Origin: Meiothermus sp. QL-1
Lineage (GTDB): Bacteria; Deinococcota; Deinococci; Deinococcales; Thermaceae
Direction of reading: 5' to 3'
DNA: 64,000 bases
Assembly (NCBI RefSeq): GCF_003351145.1
Contig: NZ_QQSV01000011.1
Location: 22,400-86,399 of the forward strand
A program made the position numbers and the translations under genes. The notes under the pieces were generated by a model, which was not told where the DNA came from, searched no databases, and worked only from the letters and a program-made list of their open reading frames with translations. Shown in pieces: positions 62,127 to 64,000 of this stretch. The number at the start of each line of letters is the position of its first letter. Positions within the stretch are counted from its first letter, which is position 1.

Positions 62127-63155
62127 TTACACTTCCAGCACCACCTTGCCGAATACCCGCCGCTCCTCCAGCAACCGGTGCCCATCGGCAGCCTGCGGCA
62201 GGGGCAGCACCGCACCTACCACAGGCTTGAGCCGGCCTTGAACCATCCAGCGCAAAATGGGGTACAGACGGCTCTTGGAGGCCATGGTGGAGCCTAGGAT
62301 GGAAAGCTGGCGGTAGAAGATATGGGCAAGAGGGGTAAGGGCCTCGTAGCCGGAGGAGGCCCCCACCAGGCAGATGCGCCCGCCCCAGGCCGTGGCCTTG
62401 ATTACGCCCTCCCAGTAGACCGCGCCGGTGTGGTCCACCACCGCATCGGCCCCCTTTCCGCCGGTAAGCCGCCGCACCTCCTTGAACCACTCGGGCTGGC
62501 TGTAGTCCACCACCTCGTCGGCCCCTAGGGCCCGGGCCTGGGCCAGTTTCGCCTCGCTGCCGGCCGCGGCGATGACCCGGGCCCCGTAGAGCTTGGCGAT
62601 CTGGATGGCAGCCACCGAAACCCCCGAGCCCGCCGCCATCACCAGCACGTCCTCCCCCGGCCTTACCTGCAGCCTGTCCACCACCATCTGCCAGGCAGTA
62701 AGGAAAGTGAGGGGCACCGCGGCAGCCTCCACAAAGCTCAGATTTTCGGGCTTGGGCAACACGTTAGCCGCAGGTACCACCACGAACTCGGCGTACCCTC
62801 CCCAGCGGTGTTCCCCCAGAATCTGGTAGTCGGGGCAAAGGTTATCCTGCCCCGCCAAGCAACGCTCGCAGCGCCCGCAGGAAACCCCCGGGTTGACCAC
62901 CACCGCCTGGCCCGGCACCAGGCCGCTCACCCCCGGCCCCACCGCCTCGACCACGCCGGCCACATCGCAGCCCAGGATGTGCGGCAAAGGAAGCTTGGGG
63001 CTGGCCACGCCCTTGCGCACCCAGATGTCCAGGTGGTTGAGGGCCACCGCCCTGACCTGGACCCGCACCTGGCCCGCTTCCGGCGGAGGGTCGGGCACCT
63101 CGCCGTACCGCAGGACCTCAGGCCCCCCCCGGGCCTCCATCCGCACGGCTCGCAT
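62127..63155 (-). CDS. Zinc-binding alcohol dehydrogenase / quinone oxidoreductase family protein
   Basis: 342-residue MDR-superfamily enzyme. LNHLDIWVRKGVASPKLPLPHILGCDVAGVVEAVGPGV covers the catalytic zinc region. The structural zinc lobe CGRCERCLAGQDNLC is intact (about 90-105). The Rossmann loop is AAGSGVSVAAIQIAKLYGA. Start taken at ATG 63155 because the -10 box (63166-63171) overlaps the ATG at 63167 and would exclude it from the mRNA. NADPH or NADH preference not evident. Confidence 0.85.
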   Translation of the reverse strand: MRAVRMEARGGPEVLRYGEVPDPPPEAGQVRVQVRAVALNHLDIWVRKGVASPKLPLPHILGCDVAGVVEAVGPGVSGLVPGQAVVVNPGVSCGRCERCLAGQDNLCPDYQILGEHRWGGYAEFVVVPAANVLPKPENLSFVEAAAVPLTFLTAWQMVVDRLQVRPGEDVLVMAAGSGVSVAAIQIAKLYGARVIAAAGSEAKLAQARALGADEVVDYSQPEWFKEVRRLTGGKGADAVVDHTGAVYWEGVIKATAWGGRICLVGASSGYEALTPLAHIFYRQLSILGSTMASKSRLYPILRWMVQGRLKPVVGAVLPLPQAADGHRLLEERRVFGKVVLEV

Positions 63156-63165
63156 ACGCAGGGCC

Positions 63166-63207
63166 ATTCTGACACCGGCGACGAGGAGCGTCAAACCCCA
63201 ATAAAAT
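63166..63207. promoter_or_regulatory. Divergent promoters of the dehydrogenase and DUF480 genes
   Basis: Minus strand: TTGACG (63194-63189), 17 bp, CAGAAT (63171-63166). Plus strand: TAAAAT (63202-63207), 6 bases before the GTG of the DUF480 gene. The two promoters overlap within about 45 bp. Confidence 0.5.
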
Positions 63208-63213
63208 GGCGGC

Positions 63214-63834
63214 GTGGAGCCCCTATCCGAAATCGAGGTGCGGGTGCTGGGCACCCTGATTGAAAAACAGTTCGCCACACCGGAGAACTACCCGCTGACC
63301 GAGAACGCCATCCGGCTCGGGGCCAACCAGAAGAACAACCGCAACCCGGTGATGAGCCTGAGCGAGGCCGAGGTGCGGGAAGCGCTGGACGCTCTACAGC
63401 GCAAAAAACTCTGCGGCATGTTCCGCGAGCCGGGGGCTCGAGCGCCCAAATACCGCCAGTTCCTGGACCGGGAGTACCGCCTGGACCCCCCGGCCACCGT
63501 GCTGATGGCCCTCCTGATGCTGCGGGGCCCCCAGACCCTGGGAGAGCTTCGGGCCAGGGCTGAGAGCATGAACCACCGCTTCGCCAGCCTGAAGGAGGTG
63601 GAGGCGGTGATCGAGCGGCTGATGGAGCTGGCCCCCCAGCCCCTGGTGACCCGCCTCGAGCGCCGGCCCGGCGAGCGGGAGGCCCGCTACGCCCACCTGC
63701 TGGCAGGCGCACCCTCGCCGGTAGTACCGGCAGAGGCCAAGAGCGAGCTGGAAAAAAGGGTGGAGGCCCTCGAGGCCGAGCTGCGGGAGTTGCGCCGGTG
63801 GGTGGAGGAGCTAATAAAAAAAGGCGCCCCGTAG
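63214..63834 (+). CDS. DUF480 (YceH-family) protein
   Basis: 206 residues, a double winged-helix protein. IEVRVLGTLIEKQFATPENYPLTENAIRLGANQKNNRNPVM is the family signature (residues 7-50), with LMLRGPQTLGELRARAESMNHRFASL in the second half. The last 40 residues form a coiled coil (SELEKRVEALEAELRELRRW). GTG start 6 bases after a TAAAAT box. Its stop codon lies inside the terminator hairpin of the convergent rRNA gene. Confidence 0.88.
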   Translation: MEPLSEIEVRVLGTLIEKQFATPENYPLTENAIRLGANQKNNRNPVMSLSEAEVREALDALQRKKLCGMFREPGARAPKYRQFLDREYRLDPPATVLMALLMLRGPQTLGELRARAESMNHRFASLKEVEAVIERLMELAPQPLVTRLERRPGEREARYAHLLAGAPSPVVPAEAKSELEKRVEALEAELRELRRWVEELIKKGAP

Positions 63835-63842
63835 GGCGCCTT
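63816..63842 (-). terminator. Terminator of the 16S rRNA transcript
   Basis: On the minus strand AAGGCGCCC, loop TACG, GGGCGCCTT, followed by a T tract. It sits about 40 bp after the 16S 3' end; no 23S gene follows. Confidence 0.85.
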
Positions 63843-63876
63843 CATACCTTGGAAGGGAAGGACCCGCAGGATATCT

Positions 63877-64000
<124 letters not shown>

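Overview
The window is about 64 kb of GC-rich DNA from a member of the Thermaceae, most likely Meiothermus. The evidence is a homoisocitrate dehydrogenase of the alpha-aminoadipate lysine pathway, a pilMNOWQ cluster, a four-gene cytochrome bc complex in the order fbcCDFB, a DnaJ without a zinc-finger region, and a 16S rRNA gene followed directly by a terminator rather than by 23S. The genus is an inference; no search was run.

Layout: 1-4.3 kb, a dipeptide/oligopeptide-type ABC importer (two permeases with unusual insertions, one cut by the window edge, plus a binding protein). 4.4-7.2 kb, secG behind a tRNA-Leu, a PEGA-repeat exported protein, and homoisocitrate dehydrogenase. 7.3-12.3 kb, the pilM-N-O-W-Q transformation/type IV pilus cluster. 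12.3-19.8 kb, a PGI/PMI-like protein, an MFS exporter, dnaK-grpE-dnaJ (without dafA or clpB) and divergent ftsH. 19.8-24 kb, a TIM-barrel isomerase-like protein and fbcCDFB. 24-26 kb, an orphan gene, a multi-hairpin intergenic segment and an amine oxidase gene broken by one in-frame TGA. 26-29.8 kb, a cobalamin assembly/transport operon on the minus strand. 29.8-41.6 kb, a complete type III-A CRISPR-Cas locus on the minus strand: cas10-csm2-csm3-csm4-csm5, a decayed vapBC pair, cas6, a CARF-HEPN effector gene, cas1, cas2, a leader, a five-repeat array, and a second CARF-HEPN gene that abuts the cobalamin operon. 41.7-64 kb is mostly housekeeping: tRNA-Leu, rtcB, a MacB-like ABC pair, an NTase pair, alaS, ruvX, mltG, two AI-2E-family transporters, a degenerate M23 protein, rpmB, lspA, nitroreductase, usp, a frameshifted pilT, tsaE, MFS, macro domain, a C45 hydrolase, an amidase, an NYN-domain protein, a quinone reductase, DUF480 and the 3' end of 16S rRNA.

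How the parts work together: the CRISPR array reads on the minus strand (repeat ending ATTGCAAC as the crRNA 5' tag). Its leader lies between cas2 and the array and carries a perfect inverted pair of DnaA-box sequences. Cas10 keeps both the HD and GGDD motifs, so it can be expected to make cyclic oligoadenylate for the two CARF-HEPN ribonucleases. RtcB, which seals the kind of RNA ends that HEPN nucleases leave, is encoded next to the locus. The pilus cluster at 7-12 kb and pilT at 55.5 kb belong to one machine, but pilT is out of frame at a run of eight G. Many genes have a -10 hexamer only 6-10 bases before the start codon, which points to widespread leaderless transcription.
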